A stretch of DNA of 64,000 nucleotides, taken from Roseiarcus sp963721905. Lineage in GTDB: Bacteria > Pseudomonadota > Alphaproteobacteria > Rhizobiales > Beijerinckiaceae. Under the pieces are notes generated by a model. That model worked only from the letters and a program-made list of their open reading frames with translations. It was not told the origin of the DNA and did no database searches. The DNA is taken from NCBI GenBank assembly GCA_963721905.1, contig CAVRMF010000008.1, positions 372,001 to 436,000 on the forward strand, given 5' to 3'. Below, in pieces: positions 32,881-42,981 of this stretch. The position numbers and the translations under genes are program-made. How positions within the stretch are numbered: position 1 is the stretch's first letter; every line of letters begins with the position of its first letter.

Positions 32881-33624
32881 CTAGCGGCTCTTGCCGCCAT
32901 CGACGTTGAGGACATGGCCGGTGATGAATGACGCTTCGTCCGATGCGATGAAGACAATCGCGTTGGCAAGTTCCTCCGTGAGGCCGAGGCGATCCATCGG
33001 AACAGTCGCCACCAGAGCCGCCTTGTTCTCTGGCGTGCCGGTAAAGCGTTTCAACATGCCGGTGTCGGTAGGACCAGGCGCCACGGCGTTCACGCGGATT
33101 CCCGACTTTGCGACCTCGAGCGCCACCGACTTGGTGATGCCTTCGACGGCGTGTTTGCTGCCGACATAGATGGAGGCCCCCGCCGCCCCCTCGTGCCCAT
33201 AGGTCGAGGAGATGTTGATGATGCTGCCGCTGCCCTGTCCCTGCATGACGCGCACTTCGTGCTTCATGCTCAGGATCACGCCGAGAACATTTGTATCGAA
33301 TGTTGCGGCGTAGCTTTCCGCGGTCTGGTCGGTGATCGGGCCAACGTGACCTTCAGTGCCGGCATTGTTCACCGCGACATCGAGACGACCAAACCGCGCG
33401 ACGGTCTTATCGACCAGAGCGCGGACGTCGTCTTCCTTGCGGACGTCGGCGCTGATGAACTCGGCCTCTGAACCGAGAGAGCGCAACTCCTTAGCGAGCG
33501 CTTGGCCGACCTCGTCACGCCGACCAGCGACAACCACCTTCGCGCCCTTCTTGGCGAAGGCGACGGCGGCGGCGCGCCCGATGCCGGTCAATCCACCGGT
33601 GATCAAGACAACTGGGTTGCTCAT
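32881..33624 (-). CDS. Short-chain dehydrogenase/reductase (SDR)
   Basis: This 247-residue NAD(P)-dependent oxidoreductase has the cofactor motif TGGLTGIGRA, the NNAG stretch, catalytic Ser in IINISSTYG, Tyr-x3-Lys in YVGSKHA, and the closing FITGHVLNVDGGKSR. It is a complete classical SDR, probably tetrameric. It diverges from the LysR regulator at 33814, which probably controls it. The preferred start is 33624. Confidence 0.95.
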   Translation of the reverse strand: MSNPVVLITGGLTGIGRAAAVAFAKKGAKVVVAGRRDEVGQALAKELRSLGSEAEFISADVRKEDDVRALVDKTVARFGRLDVAVNNAGTEGHVGPITDQTAESYAATFDTNVLGVILSMKHEVRVMQGQGSGSIINISSTYGHEGAAGASIYVGSKHAVEGITKSVALEVAKSGIRVNAVAPGPTDTGMLKRFTGTPENKAALVATVPMDRLGLTEELANAIVFIASDEASFITGHVLNVDGGKSR

Positions 33625-33813
33625 ATTCTCATCCTTGCGATTTGCTCCGCCTTGCCGGCAGAGCATGGCCAAACGGAAACTCTGGCAGCGGTTTTAGAGA
33701 CCGCAGACTGGTTCCATGCCCGTTGCTGTTGAAGCCGCATATGGGGCGCGCTGGCGCTCTCGAAAAAGACTTTGTAAGCTGAGGGGCATGCCTTGCAGAT
33801 ATGACAGGCCGCC

Positions 33814-34773
33814 ATGGAGCTACGGCATCTTCGCTATTTCGTCGCGGTCGCGGAGGCAGGAAGCCTCACAGTCGCGGCCAAGAAAAAGCTGCACACGGCG
33901 CAGCCGTCGCTGAGCCGCCAGATCCGGGACCTCGAATACGAGGTCGGCGCGCAGTTGCTTACCCGCAGCGCGCGCGGCGTCGAACTCACTGACTCCGGAC
34001 GAACCTTTCTCGATCATGCGCGCTTGGCGCTGGCGCAGGTCGAAGCCGCCATCGAAGCGGCGCGACGGGCCGCTCATCCTGCCAAGCCGACCTTCGCCCT
34101 CGGATTTCTGACCGGACAGGAGGTGAACTGGCTTCCGGAAGCCATGCGCATCCTTCGGGACGAACTGCCCAACATCGAAGTGACCATTTCCAGCCAGTAT
34201 TCGCCCGATCTCGCCCAAGCTCTGCTACGCGGCAAACTCGATTTGGCTTTCATGCGCCCGGAGGCGCAGATGCCGGATCTGGACTACAAGGTGATCGTCA
34301 AGGAGCGACTGATCGTCGCTCTACCAAGCGATCATCGCCTCGCGTCGCAAGACGCGATCGCGCTCCAGGATATCGCCGGCGAGACGTTTATCGGCATGTC
34401 GAACACGGCGCCGACGCTCCGTGTGATCATAGACGAATACTTGGAGCAGTCCGGGCTCGGCCTCCAGCCAACGCACAGGGTCGATAATCTGGCGATGGCC
34501 ATGTCGTTCATCGCCTCAACGAGGGGCGTGGCGCTCGCGCCCGAATATGCGAAGAACTTCCTGCCGTGGTCCGTGACCAGCCGTCCCCTGAAAGGCGAGC
34601 CGCCGACGATCGATCTCGTCATTGGCTACAACAAGACCAACACCTCGCCAATTCTCGCACTCTTCCTGTCGCGCGTCGACCAGCTGAAGAAGGCGGCTCC
34701 GCAAACGCATCGGCGGGCTGAGCCGGACGGGCGGCGATCTGCGTCACGGTCCAGCGCGCCTACCTCGCTTTGA
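33814..34773 (+). CDS. LysR-family transcriptional regulator
   Basis: This 319-residue regulator begins MELRHLRYFVAVAEAGSLTV with the winged helix AKKKLHTAQPSLSRQIRDLE, followed by the type 2 periplasmic-binding-like effector domain (FALGFLTGQEVNWLPEAMRI). It diverges from the SDR gene across 189 bp. The last 30 residues are Ser/Arg-rich and weakly conserved. Confidence 0.94.
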   Translation: MELRHLRYFVAVAEAGSLTVAAKKKLHTAQPSLSRQIRDLEYEVGAQLLTRSARGVELTDSGRTFLDHARLALAQVEAAIEAARRAAHPAKPTFALGFLTGQEVNWLPEAMRILRDELPNIEVTISSQYSPDLAQALLRGKLDLAFMRPEAQMPDLDYKVIVKERLIVALPSDHRLASQDAIALQDIAGETFIGMSNTAPTLRVIIDEYLEQSGLGLQPTHRVDNLAMAMSFIASTRGVALAPEYAKNFLPWSVTSRPLKGEPPTIDLVIGYNKTNTSPILALFLSRVDQLKKAAPQTHRRAEPDGRRSASRSSAPTSL

Positions 34774-34877
34774 GGCCGCCGGACGCGATTTTGTCAGTCG
34801 CGATCTTGGCCGGTTGCCGATAGCCTTTCCGCGTCAGGGGCATTCAGCCTCCCATCAGCGAAAAGGGACCGAAGGAC

Positions 34878-35702
34878 ATGCCAACGATCACCACCAGGGA
34901 TGGAGTCGAGATTTTCTACAAGGACTGGGGCTCGGGTCAGCCCATCGTGTTCAGCCACGGCTGGCCGCTCTCGGCGGACGATTGGGACGCGCAAATGCTC
35001 TTCTTTCTCGGCAAGGGCTTCCGCGTGATCGCCCATGATCGCCGAGGACATGGCCGGTCCAGTCAGATCGGAAGCGGCCACGACATGGATCATTACGCCG
35101 ACGACCTCGCGGCTTTGACCGCACACCTCGACCTGAAGAATGCGATCCACGTCGGCCATTCCACCGGCGGCGGCGAGGTGACCCACTATCTGGCGCGGCA
35201 CGGCGAAAGCCGGGTGGCGAAAGCGGCGTTGATCAGCGCGGTGCCGCCGCTGATGGTCAAGACCGAAGCCAATCCCAAGGGCTTGCCCAAGAAGGTGTTC
35301 GACGATTTCCAGGCGGCGCTCGCGGCGAACCGTTCCGGCTTTTATCGCGACGTCGCGGCCGGGCCGTTCTACGGCTACAATCGGCCTGGCGCGAAGCCGT
35401 CGGAAGCAATCATCCAGAACTGGTGGCGCCAGGGCATAATGGGGGGCGCAAAAGCGCATTACGACGGCATTGTGGCCTTCTCGTAGACCGACTTCACCGA
35501 GGATCTCAAGAAGATCATGGTTCCGGTGCTGGTCATGCACAGTGAGGATGACCAGATTGTGCCTTATGTCGCCGCCGGCCCGCTGTCGGCGAAGCTCCTG
35601 AGGAACAGTACATTCAAGACCTACAAGGACTTTCCGCACGGCATGCCGACGACCCAGGCTGAGACGATCAATGCCGACCTGCTGGCTTTCCTCAAAGGCT
35701 AG
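34878..35702 (+). pseudogene. Alpha/beta hydrolase (chloroperoxidase-like) with in-frame TAG
   Basis: Read through, this is a 274-residue cofactor-free haloperoxidase/esterase-like hydrolase: IVFSHGWPLSADDWDAQM, HDRRGHGRS, serine elbow VGHSTGGGEV, and late VMHSEDDQIVPY (Asp) with DFPHGMPTTQ (His). A TAG at 35484-35486 interrupts VAFS-TDFTEDLKK, where glutamine (CAG) would be expected. The stop splits the protein before the catalytic Asp and His. Either a nonsense mutation, a sequencing error, or suppression is involved. Confidence 0.85.
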
Positions 35703-35997
35703 AAAAATGCGCGGCGCCGGGGCTTCGGTTCCGGCGCCGAGCAATGCGGACCGCGCTCGACAAACGGACGCAATTTCGCCAAAAAAACGCTCCACCATTG
35801 AAAGCCATTCACCTGATCCGGGACGTGTTCATCGTCCTTGTGGATGTAAGAATGCTGTAGTCGTTGAACCGATAATGTTCGGCGACGAACCTCATCAAGA
35901 TCTCCAAAGAATTCAACTCTCATCGCCGCCGCTCTTACCTTCATCGTTATTGGTCACGCGCAACGGCCAAGTACGCTTTCCAGTGAGGAGAACGGTC

Positions 35998-37353
35998 ATG
36001 TCCACAATGTCGTCATCGACCACTCGACGCGGCGTTCTTGCCGGCTCAGCAGCCGTGGGCGCCGCCAGCCTGCTCCCCGCGCATCTGGCTGGCGCGGCCG
36101 CGGCGGGCGACGCGCCCGGCCAGCCGTCAAAACAAGGAGATTCGCCGATGAGCACGACTGAAGACGCGGCAATCCGCCCCTTCCAATTCAAGGCGCCCGA
36201 AGATGCGCTCGTCGACCTCCGCCGCCGCATCGCGGCGACACGCCGGCCCGACAAGGAGACCATCGCTGATCAAACCGAGGGCGTGGAGCTCGCGACCATG
36301 CAGGAACTCGCTCGCTATTGGGGGACGGACTACGACTGGCGGAAGGTCGAGGCGCGGCTCAGCGCGCTGCCGCAGTTCATCACCGAGATCGACGGGCTCG
36401 ACATTCATTTCATCCACGTTCGTTCGAAAGATGAAAATGCGTTGCCGATGATCGTCACGCATGGGTGGCCCGGCTCGATCATCGAGCAGCTGAAGATCAT
36501 CGATCCTCTGACCAACCCAACCGCGCATGGCGCGAGCGCATCGGACGCGTTTGATGTGGTGATCCCGTCGCTACCGGGCTACGGCTTCTCCCGCAAGCCT
36601 ACGGCGCCCGGGTGGACCCCCGACCGCATCGCCCGTGCGTGGGCGACGCTGATGCAGCGCCTCGGCTACACGAAGTTCGTCGCGCAGGGCGGCGATTGGG
36701 GGAATGCCATCTCGGAGACGATGGCCCTGCAGGAGCCGCCGGGATTGCTCGGCATTAACACCAACATGGCCGCCACAGTTCCGCCCAACATCTCAAAAGC
36801 GCTCGCGTTCCACGAGCCGCCGCCCGCGGATCTCACGGCCGAGGAACGCAACGCGTGGAACCAACTGGATTTCTTCTACACGAAAGGACTGGGGTACGCG
36901 ATCGAGATGAGCAATCGGCCGCAAACGCTATACGCGCTCGTCGATTCGCCGATTGGCCTTGCAGCCTGGATGCTCGACCATGATGACCGCAGCGAGAAAA
37001 TGATCGCCCGCGCTTTTGCCGGTCAGTCCGAGGGCCTTACGCGGGACGACGTCCTCGACAACGTCACGCTCTACTGGTTGACGAACACCGCGATCTCATC
37101 GGCGCGCCTCTACTGGGACACCGCGCGGGCGTCCTCGGCCGGCTTCTTTGACGCGAGGGGCGTCAAGATTCCGGTCGCCGTGAGCGTCTTCCCCGACGAG
37201 ATCTATGCCGCTCCGCAGAGCTGGGCAGAGCGGGCGTACCCGAAGCTGATCCACTACAACAGGCTCGACAAAGGCGGTCACTTTGCAGCGTGGGAACAGC
37301 CGCAACTCTTCGTTGAGGAGATGCGAGCTTCGTTCAAGTCGCTGCGCTCGTAG
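35998..37353 (+). CDS. Tat-exported epoxide hydrolase
   Basis: The 451-residue protein starts at ATG 35998 after GAGGAG. A twin-arginine signal (TTRRGVLAGSAAVGAASLLP) is followed by the epoxide hydrolase N-terminal domain (IRPFQFKAPEDALVDLRRRI) and the alpha/beta core: oxyanion THGWPGSI, nucleophile Asp in AQGGDWGNAIS, and late VFPDEIYAAP and GGHFAAWEQP for the acid and histidine. It should open epoxides to diols in the periplasm. It precedes the isoquinoline-oxidoreductase-type genes. Confidence 0.92.
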   Translation: MSTMSSSTTRRGVLAGSAAVGAASLLPAHLAGAAAAGDAPGQPSKQGDSPMSTTEDAAIRPFQFKAPEDALVDLRRRIAATRRPDKETIADQTEGVELATMQELARYWGTDYDWRKVEARLSALPQFITEIDGLDIHFIHVRSKDENALPMIVTHGWPGSIIEQLKIIDPLTNPTAHGASASDAFDVVIPSLPGYGFSRKPTAPGWTPDRIARAWATLMQRLGYTKFVAQGGDWGNAISETMALQEPPGLLGINTNMAATVPPNISKALAFHEPPPADLTAEERNAWNQLDFFYTKGLGYAIEMSNRPQTLYALVDSPIGLAAWMLDHDDRSEKMIARAFAGQSEGLTRDDVLDNVTLYWLTNTAISSARLYWDTARASSAGFFDARGVKIPVAVSVFPDEIYAAPQSWAERAYPKLIHYNRLDKGGHFAAWEQPQLFVEEMRASFKSLRS

Positions 37354-37533
37354 AGACGGGACGGATGGCGCGCGCGTAGTGTCGCGCGCCGTTCCAGGGC
37401 GGCCGGAAAAGCGCCGTTTTCGCAGCCTCTGATAGCCGCCCGAACGTTGACCTTTTCTCTCCTGGCTGAAGGTCGAAGCCGAACTCCTGAACTTGGTCGC
37501 ATAGCATTCGATGGTTACACCGGAGCAACAGCC

Positions 37534-38004
37534 ATGGCCTTCGCCATCAAAGTCAATGGTTACACGCACAGCGTCGACGTCGACGGCGACACTCCGCTCC
37601 TCTGGGTGCTGCGCGACGTTCTGGGCATGACCGGCACGAAGTTTGGCTGCGGGATGGCGCTGTGCGGCGCCTGCACTGTTCACATTGACGGCGCCGCCAC
37701 CCGTTCCTGTGTCACACCCGTCGACAGCGTCGGCGAATCTCAGATCACAACGATCGAGGCGATCGGAGCGACAGCCGCCGGCGCCAAGATTCAGAAGGCC
37801 TGGCTCGATAACGAAGTTGTTCAGTGCGGTTACTGCCAGTCCGGCCAGATCATGTCCGCTTCGGCGCTCCTGGCAAGCAAACCACATCCGACGGATTCCG
37901 ATATCGATGATGCGATGTTCGGCAACATCTGCCGCTGTGGGACTTACGTCCGAATTCGCGAAGCGATTAAACAGGCCGCGAAATCGACCCGGCAGGAGGG
38001 CTGA
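37534..38004 (+). CDS. iorA: [2Fe-2S] subunit, isoquinoline 1-oxidoreductase type
   Basis: This 156-residue small subunit of a xanthine-oxidase-family enzyme has the plant-type cluster motif KFGCGMALCGACTVH and the C-terminal pair QCGYCQSGQIM and NICRCGTYVRI. It passes electrons from the molybdenum subunit encoded 3 bp downstream to an acceptor. It has no signal of its own; in this family it can be carried across the membrane with its Tat-bearing partner. GGAGCAAC precedes the ATG at 37534. Confidence 0.95.
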   Translation: MAFAIKVNGYTHSVDVDGDTPLLWVLRDVLGMTGTKFGCGMALCGACTVHIDGAATRSCVTPVDSVGESQITTIEAIGATAAGAKIQKAWLDNEVVQCGYCQSGQIMSASALLASKPHPTDSDIDDAMFGNICRCGTYVRIREAIKQAAKSTRQEG

Positions 38005-38006
38005 CT

Positions 38007-40193
38007 ATGATCCTCGATCGCTTCGATTCCCGATCCGCCGACCAAGCAAACGGCCTCTCCCGGCGCAGCTTTCTGCAGGTCGGAGCGGCGGCCGGCGGCG
38101 GCCTTATGCTCAGCCTGAGCTTGCCGTTCGCTAAAGGCGAAGCCGAGGACGCGGAAAGTTTTGCGCAAAACGCCTTCATTCGCATCGACGGCGATGGACA
38201 GATCGTCTTGACCATGCCCTATGTCGAGATGGGCCAGGGCGACTACACCGCGATCCCGATGCTGATCGCCGAAGAACTGGAGGTGGGTCTGAATCAAGTG
38301 CGGCTGGAGCATGCGCCGCCCAATGAAAAGCTTTACGGCAATCCCCTCCTCGCCGGAGTTCAGGCGACAGGCGGCTCGACCGCGATCCCCGCGGCGTGGG
38401 AGCCGATGCGGCAAGCCGGCGCGACCGCAAGAACAATGCTCGTGTCAGTGGCGGCAAAGCGCTGGGATGTCGATCCAAAGTCCTGCCGCGCTTATGGCGG
38501 CGAAGTGCTCCACGCGCCGACGGGGAGACGCCTCAAATATGGCGAGCTTGCCGCGGACGCCGCCAGCATGCCGATCCCCGCAAGCGTCGTCCTCAAGCGT
38601 CCGGAGGATTTCAATCTCATCGGCACGCCTGCCAAACGGCTCGATACTCCAGCCAAGGTCAATGGATCAGCCGTCTATGGCATCGACGCTCGACCGCCGG
38701 GCGTGAAGATCGCTACGCTCGCGCAGTCGCCCGTCTTCGGCGGCCGTGTGAAGAATGTCGATGACGCGGCGGCCAAGGTCGTCAACGGCGTGCGACAGAT
38801 CGTGCGGCTCGACGATGCCGTCGCTGTCGTCGCCGACCATATGGGCGCCGCCAAGAAGGGACTTGCCGCGCTCAAGATCGAATGGGACGAAGGGCCGCAT
38901 GCCCGGCTCACGACCGACGAGATCGCGAGCGAGCTCGAAAGAGCGACGCTCGAATTCGGGGCGGTCGCGCAGAATGTTGGCGATGTCGAAAAGGCGATGG
39001 CGAGCGCCACCGCCAGGATCGAGGCGATCTACCAGGTTCCGTTTCTGGCGCACGCGACGATGGAGCCGATGAACTGCACGGTCCATGTCCGCCCGGACAG
39101 CTGCGAGGTCTGGGTCGGCAGCCAAGCCCTCGCGCGAGCCCAGGCGGCGGCGGCGAAGGTTACGGGTCTGCCGTCGGAAAAAGTCGTGGTCCACAATCAC
39201 CTGCTCGGCGGCGGGTTCGGCCGGCGCTTGGAGGTCGACGGCGTCGCGCGCGCCGTTGAGATCGCCACACACGTCGACGGCCCCGTCAAGGTCGTCTGGA
39301 CGCGCGAGGAAGATATCCAGCACGATATGTATCGGCCCTATTGGTTCGACCGAATTTCCGCCGGTCTCGACGAGAAGGGGATGCCGATCGCTTGGAACCA
39401 TCGCTTCGCAGGCTCCTCGATTCTTGCGAGATGGCTCCCCCCAGCGTTCAACAATGGACTTGACCCCGACACCACCGAGGGTGCGATCGATCTGATCTAC
39501 GCCCTCCCGAATATGCGCGTCGAGTATCTGCGGGTCGAACCCCCCGGCATTCCGACTGCCTTCTGGCGTAGCGTCGGACCGTCGCACAATGTGTTCGTGA
39601 CCGAGAGCTTCATCGACGAACTGGCGGCTGCGTCGAAGCAGGATGCGGTCGCCTATCGGAGGGCTCTACTCGACAAGTCACCGCGCGCAAGAGCTGTCCT
39701 CGAGCTTGCCGCGCAAGAGGCCGGCTGGGGACAGCCGTTGCCCGAGAGGATCGGCCGCGGCGTCGCGGTCCAGTTCGTCTTCGGGACCTATTTGGCGCTG
39801 ATCGCCGAGGTTGAAGTGTCGAAGGATGGCGCGGTTCGTGTCCGGCGCGTCGTCGGCGCCGTGGACTGCGGCGTCGTGGTCAATCCCGACATTGTCCGGG
39901 CCCAGATCGAGGGTGCAGTCATTTTTGGCATCACCGCCGCGCTCTATGGCGAGATTACGCTGAAAGACGGCCGGGTCGAGCAAGCCAACTTCGACACCTA
40001 TCAGATGCTGCGCATAACCGAGGCGCCGGCGATCGAGGTCCAAATCGTCCAGAGTTGGGAGCCGCCGGGCGGGATGGGCGAACCCGGGACCTCGGCGATC
40101 GTCCCGGCGGTCGCCAACGCGATCTTTGCCGCGACGGGCAAGCGGCTGCGAAAGATGCCGGTCGACGTCAACGCGCTCAAACAGCCGGCGTGA
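38007..40193 (+). CDS. iorB: Molybdenum-binding subunit, isoquinoline 1-oxidoreductase type
   Basis: This 728-residue catalytic subunit carries a Tat signal (LSRRSFLQVGAAAGGGLMLS). Molybdopterin cytosine dinucleotide-binding motifs include MGQGDYTAIPML, THATMEPMNCTVH-like HATMEPMNC and VVHNHLLGGGFGRR. The end has GGMGEPGTSAIVPAVANAIFA, which includes the catalytic glutamate. It oxidises aldehydes or N-heterocycles with water as oxygen donor, in the periplasm. There is no separate FAD subunit; electrons probably go to cytochrome c, which fits the export. Confidence 0.95.
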   Translation: MILDRFDSRSADQANGLSRRSFLQVGAAAGGGLMLSLSLPFAKGEAEDAESFAQNAFIRIDGDGQIVLTMPYVEMGQGDYTAIPMLIAEELEVGLNQVRLEHAPPNEKLYGNPLLAGVQATGGSTAIPAAWEPMRQAGATARTMLVSVAAKRWDVDPKSCRAYGGEVLHAPTGRRLKYGELAADAASMPIPASVVLKRPEDFNLIGTPAKRLDTPAKVNGSAVYGIDARPPGVKIATLAQSPVFGGRVKNVDDAAAKVVNGVRQIVRLDDAVAVVADHMGAAKKGLAALKIEWDEGPHARLTTDEIASELERATLEFGAVAQNVGDVEKAMASATARIEAIYQVPFLAHATMEPMNCTVHVRPDSCEVWVGSQALARAQAAAAKVTGLPSEKVVVHNHLLGGGFGRRLEVDGVARAVEIATHVDGPVKVVWTREEDIQHDMYRPYWFDRISAGLDEKGMPIAWNHRFAGSSILARWLPPAFNNGLDPDTTEGAIDLIYALPNMRVEYLRVEPPGIPTAFWRSVGPSHNVFVTESFIDELAAASKQDAVAYRRALLDKSPRARAVLELAAQEAGWGQPLPERIGRGVAVQFVFGTYLALIAEVEVSKDGAVRVRRVVGAVDCGVVVNPDIVRAQIEGAVIFGITAALYGEITLKDGRVEQANFDTYQMLRITEAPAIEVQIVQSWEPPGGMGEPGTSAIVPAVANAIFAATGKRLRKMPVDVNALKQPA

Positions 40194-40268
40194 CCGGACG
40201 GGTGTCGCAACAATCGCGAAGCTTCAAATGATGAGGTCTGAACACACACGACAGGAAGGAGGCGTCAT

Positions 40269-40691
40269 ATGATACGCAAGGCGAAAGCGGTATGGGGCGG
40301 CACGGGCCGAGACGGCAGCGGCAATCTTTCCACCGATTCCGGCGTGCTCGCAAAGACGCCGTATTCTTTCAAGACCCGGTTCGAGAACGAGAAGGGCACC
40401 AACCCGGAAGAGTTGATCGCCGCCGCCCATGCCGGATGCTTCGCCATGGCGCTGGCCTTTCAGCTGCAGGGCGCAGGCTTTACGCCGACCGAACTCACGA
40501 CCGAGGCTGCGGTCACTTTGGAACCCGAGGGCCAGGGATTCCGCATTAGCCGGTCGGCTCTGACCTTGCGCGCGAAAGTGCCGAACCTGGACGAAGCTGC
40601 GTTTACCCGGATGGCGGGCGATGCCGAGAAGAACTGTCCGGTCTCCAAGGTGCTCAACGCGGCGATCACATTGGACGCCAAACTGATCTGA
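40269..40691 (+). CDS. OsmC-family peroxiredoxin
   Basis: This 140-residue OsmC-type organic peroxide reductase has KTRFENEKGTNPEELIAAAH, the first cysteine in AHAGCFAMALA and the resolving cysteine in AEKNCPVSKVL. GGAAGGAGG sits ideally upstream. It is probably coexpressed with the cupin gene 37 bp downstream. Its role in this cluster is likely protection from peroxides. Confidence 0.95.
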   Translation: MIRKAKAVWGGTGRDGSGNLSTDSGVLAKTPYSFKTRFENEKGTNPEELIAAAHAGCFAMALAFQLQGAGFTPTELTTEAAVTLEPEGQGFRISRSALTLRAKVPNLDEAAFTRMAGDAEKNCPVSKVLNAAITLDAKLI

Positions 40692-40727
40692 GGAGCCGAC
40701 CAAAACTTCCGGATAAGGAGGACAACA

Positions 40728-41156
40728 ATGGTTCGAACCCATCAGCCGGGCGAAGCCGTCTTCACGTCGATCCTGCCCGAACAGATCGAATGGAAGCCGT
40801 TCCCCGCTTTCCCGCCTTCGGCCCGTCTCGCCGTGCTCGTCGGTGAGCCGTCAAAGCCTGGCCCCTATGTGATCAGAGTCAAAGTGCCCTCCGGGGTGAA
40901 GCTGATGCCGCACAAACACCCGGAGGACCGAATCTACACGGTCATGTCCGGCGTTTTCTACATCGGCCTCGGCGATCGGTTCGACGGCGACAAGGTCAAG
41001 GCGTATCCGCCCGGCAGCGTCATCGTTCTGCCGGGTGACACGGCCCACTTCCACTGGGCGAAGTCGGGCGAGTACGTCACCCAAGTGTCGGCCATCGGTC
41101 CCTTGGGTCTCGACTACCTGGATCCGGGCGACGATCCGCGTCAGCAAAATCGCTAA
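40728..41156 (+). CDS. Cupin-domain protein
   Basis: This 142-residue protein contains both cupin motifs: GVKLMPHKHPEDRIYTVMSG (metal-binding His-x-His and Glu-like) and GSVIVLPGDTAHFHWAKSGE. The strong TAAGGAGGACAAC ribosome-binding site and short gap to osmC suggest coexpression. Substrate unknown; it could be a small dioxygenase or a ligand-binding protein. No signal peptide is seen. Confidence 0.92.
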   Translation: MVRTHQPGEAVFTSILPEQIEWKPFPAFPPSARLAVLVGEPSKPGPYVIRVKVPSGVKLMPHKHPEDRIYTVMSGVFYIGLGDRFDGDKVKAYPPGSVIVLPGDTAHFHWAKSGEYVTQVSAIGPLGLDYLDPGDDPRQQNR

Positions 41157-41254
41157 GGCGCCGCTTCGCAAGAAATTAAGTCGCGTGCGCGGTCAGGGAC
41201 TGGTGCGGCTCCGGGCGCGCTTGGCAGCCAACCATCGTACCGGGGAGGCTAAGC

Positions 41255-42316
41255 ATGCATGGGAAAAAAACGCCCGATGAAATCGACCATCGTCGACGCC
41301 GCTTCCTTGGCGCCGCGGCCATGACGGTCGCCGCTGCGCAGCTCGGAATGAGCGGCTCTGCGGACGCGCAAACGAGCGGAACAAATGCGACGCAGTTGCC
41401 CGCGATCAAGCCGGGGACGACCACTTCGTTCGCCTCACTGAAACAGATCGACGCCGGCCTGCTCAACGTCGGATACGCGGAGGCTGGTCCCGCCGACGGT
41501 CCTGCGGTCGTTCTTCTGCACGGCTGGCCCTACGACATCCATAGCTTCGTCGACGTCGCGCCGCTGCTGGCGTCGGCGGGCTACCGGGTGATCGTCCCCT
41601 ATCTGCGCGGCTATGGCTCGACGCGCTTTCTTTCCAGCGACACGCTCCGGAACGGCCAGCAATCGGTGGTCGCTGTCGACGCCATCGCCTTGATGGATGC
41701 GCTCAAGATCGAGAAGGCGACCATCGGCGGTTTCGATTGGGGCGCGCGGACGGCCGACATCGTCGCGGCCCTCTGGCCGGAGCGCTGCAACGCGCTCGTC
41801 TCCGTGAGCGGTTATCTGATCGGCAGCCAGGAAGCGGGCGCGACGCCGTTGCCGCCAGCCGCTGAACTCCAATGGTGGTACCAATATTATTTCGCCACGG
41901 AACGCGGCCGGGTGGGCTACGATAAATATCGGCACGACTTTTCGAAGCTCATTTGGCAGCTCGCGTCGCCGAAGTGGAACTTCGATGACGCCACGTTCGA
42001 TCGTACGGCGGCGTCCTTCGACAACCCGGACCATGTCGCGATCGTCATCCACAATTATCGATGGCGGCTCGGACTGGCCGAAGGCGAGCCGAAATACGAC
42101 GATCTGGAAAAGCGCCTTGCCGAAGGTCCGGTCATCACCGTGCCGACCATCACCCTTGAAGGCGACGCCAATGGCGCGCCGCACCCGGAGCCCGCTTCTT
42201 ACGCCAAGAAATTCTCCGGCAAATATGAGCACCGCACCATCACGGGCGGCATCGGGCACAATCTGCCTCAGGAGGCCCCGCAAGCCTTTGCACAAGCGAT
42301 CGTGGACGCCGCCTAA
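41255..42316 (+). CDS. Tat-exported alpha/beta hydrolase (Asp nucleophile)
   Basis: This 353-residue enzyme has a twin-arginine signal (HRRRRFLGAAAMTVAAAQLG). The alpha/beta core shows VVLLHGWPYDIHSF, PYLRGYGSTR and the nucleophile elbow IGGFDWGARTAD, with aspartate as in epoxide hydrolases and haloalkane dehalogenases; the catalytic His is likely GGIGHNLPQEAP. It should act in the periplasm. It precedes a redoxin gene by 50 bp on the same strand. Confidence 0.9.
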   Translation: MHGKKTPDEIDHRRRRFLGAAAMTVAAAQLGMSGSADAQTSGTNATQLPAIKPGTTTSFASLKQIDAGLLNVGYAEAGPADGPAVVLLHGWPYDIHSFVDVAPLLASAGYRVIVPYLRGYGSTRFLSSDTLRNGQQSVVAVDAIALMDALKIEKATIGGFDWGARTADIVAALWPERCNALVSVSGYLIGSQEAGATPLPPAAELQWWYQYYFATERGRVGYDKYRHDFSKLIWQLASPKWNFDDATFDRTAASFDNPDHVAIVIHNYRWRLGLAEGEPKYDDLEKRLAEGPVITVPTITLEGDANGAPHPEPASYAKKFSGKYEHRTITGGIGHNLPQEAPQAFAQAIVDAA

Positions 42317-42366
42317 GTTTGATGAAACCCACCCGGCGACGCAAAATCAACAGTTGAGGACCTCAA

Positions 42367-42963
42367 ATGCGATCTGACATTGTTCCGGGGGCCATCTTTC
42401 CCGACTACGAACTTTCCGACCACACAGCCAAACACCGGAAGCTGTCCGAGCTTCAAGGACCACATCCGATGGTTCTTGTCCTCAGCCGTGGAAGTTTCTG
42501 CCCCAAGGATCGCCGGCAGGCTGAGGGTCTTCTCGAGCTCCATCGAGAGCTTGAAGTCGCCTATTGCCGGCTTGTGACGATCAGCACCGACAATATCACC
42601 CAGACGAATGAATATCGCGGCGGAGTCGGCGCTCATTGGCCTTTCCTCTCCGATGTGAGGCGTGTCGTCCAAAAAGACCTCGACATCGCCGAATACACCG
42701 ATCCGGTCAACAACCCCATGATTCCCCACGTGATTGTCCTCGAGCCCGGTCTCGTCATATACAAGATTTACAACGGCTACTGGTTCTTTGGCCGGCCCAC
42801 TGTCGAAGATCTCCGTCAGGACCTGCGCGCCGTCACCAAAAAATGCCGGCCGGACTGGGACATCACGACGCCGGAACTCAAAGCGGCGTGGAAGGAAGGC
42901 CGTAAGGAGCTCTTCTATCCGTATGGCAAAACGTACGTCCAAACTCTCGGTGAACAGGATTAG
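42367..42963 (+). CDS. Redoxin (AhpC/TSA-like) protein
   Basis: This 198-residue thioredoxin-fold protein has PDYELSDHTAKHRKLSELQG and a peroxidatic-type cysteine in LSRGSFCPKDRRQAEGLL. There is no obvious resolving cysteine in the usual place, and one further Cys is near residue 160. It may be a one-Cys peroxidase-like redoxin. No signal peptide. It ends 18 bp before the next hydrolase gene. Confidence 0.9.
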   Translation: MRSDIVPGAIFPDYELSDHTAKHRKLSELQGPHPMVLVLSRGSFCPKDRRQAEGLLELHRELEVAYCRLVTISTDNITQTNEYRGGVGAHWPFLSDVRRVVQKDLDIAEYTDPVNNPMIPHVIVLEPGLVIYKIYNGYWFFGRPTVEDLRQDLRAVTKKCRPDWDITTPELKAAWKEGRKELFYPYGKTYVQTLGEQD

Positions 42964-42981
42964 GAGCGAGGAGACATCGCC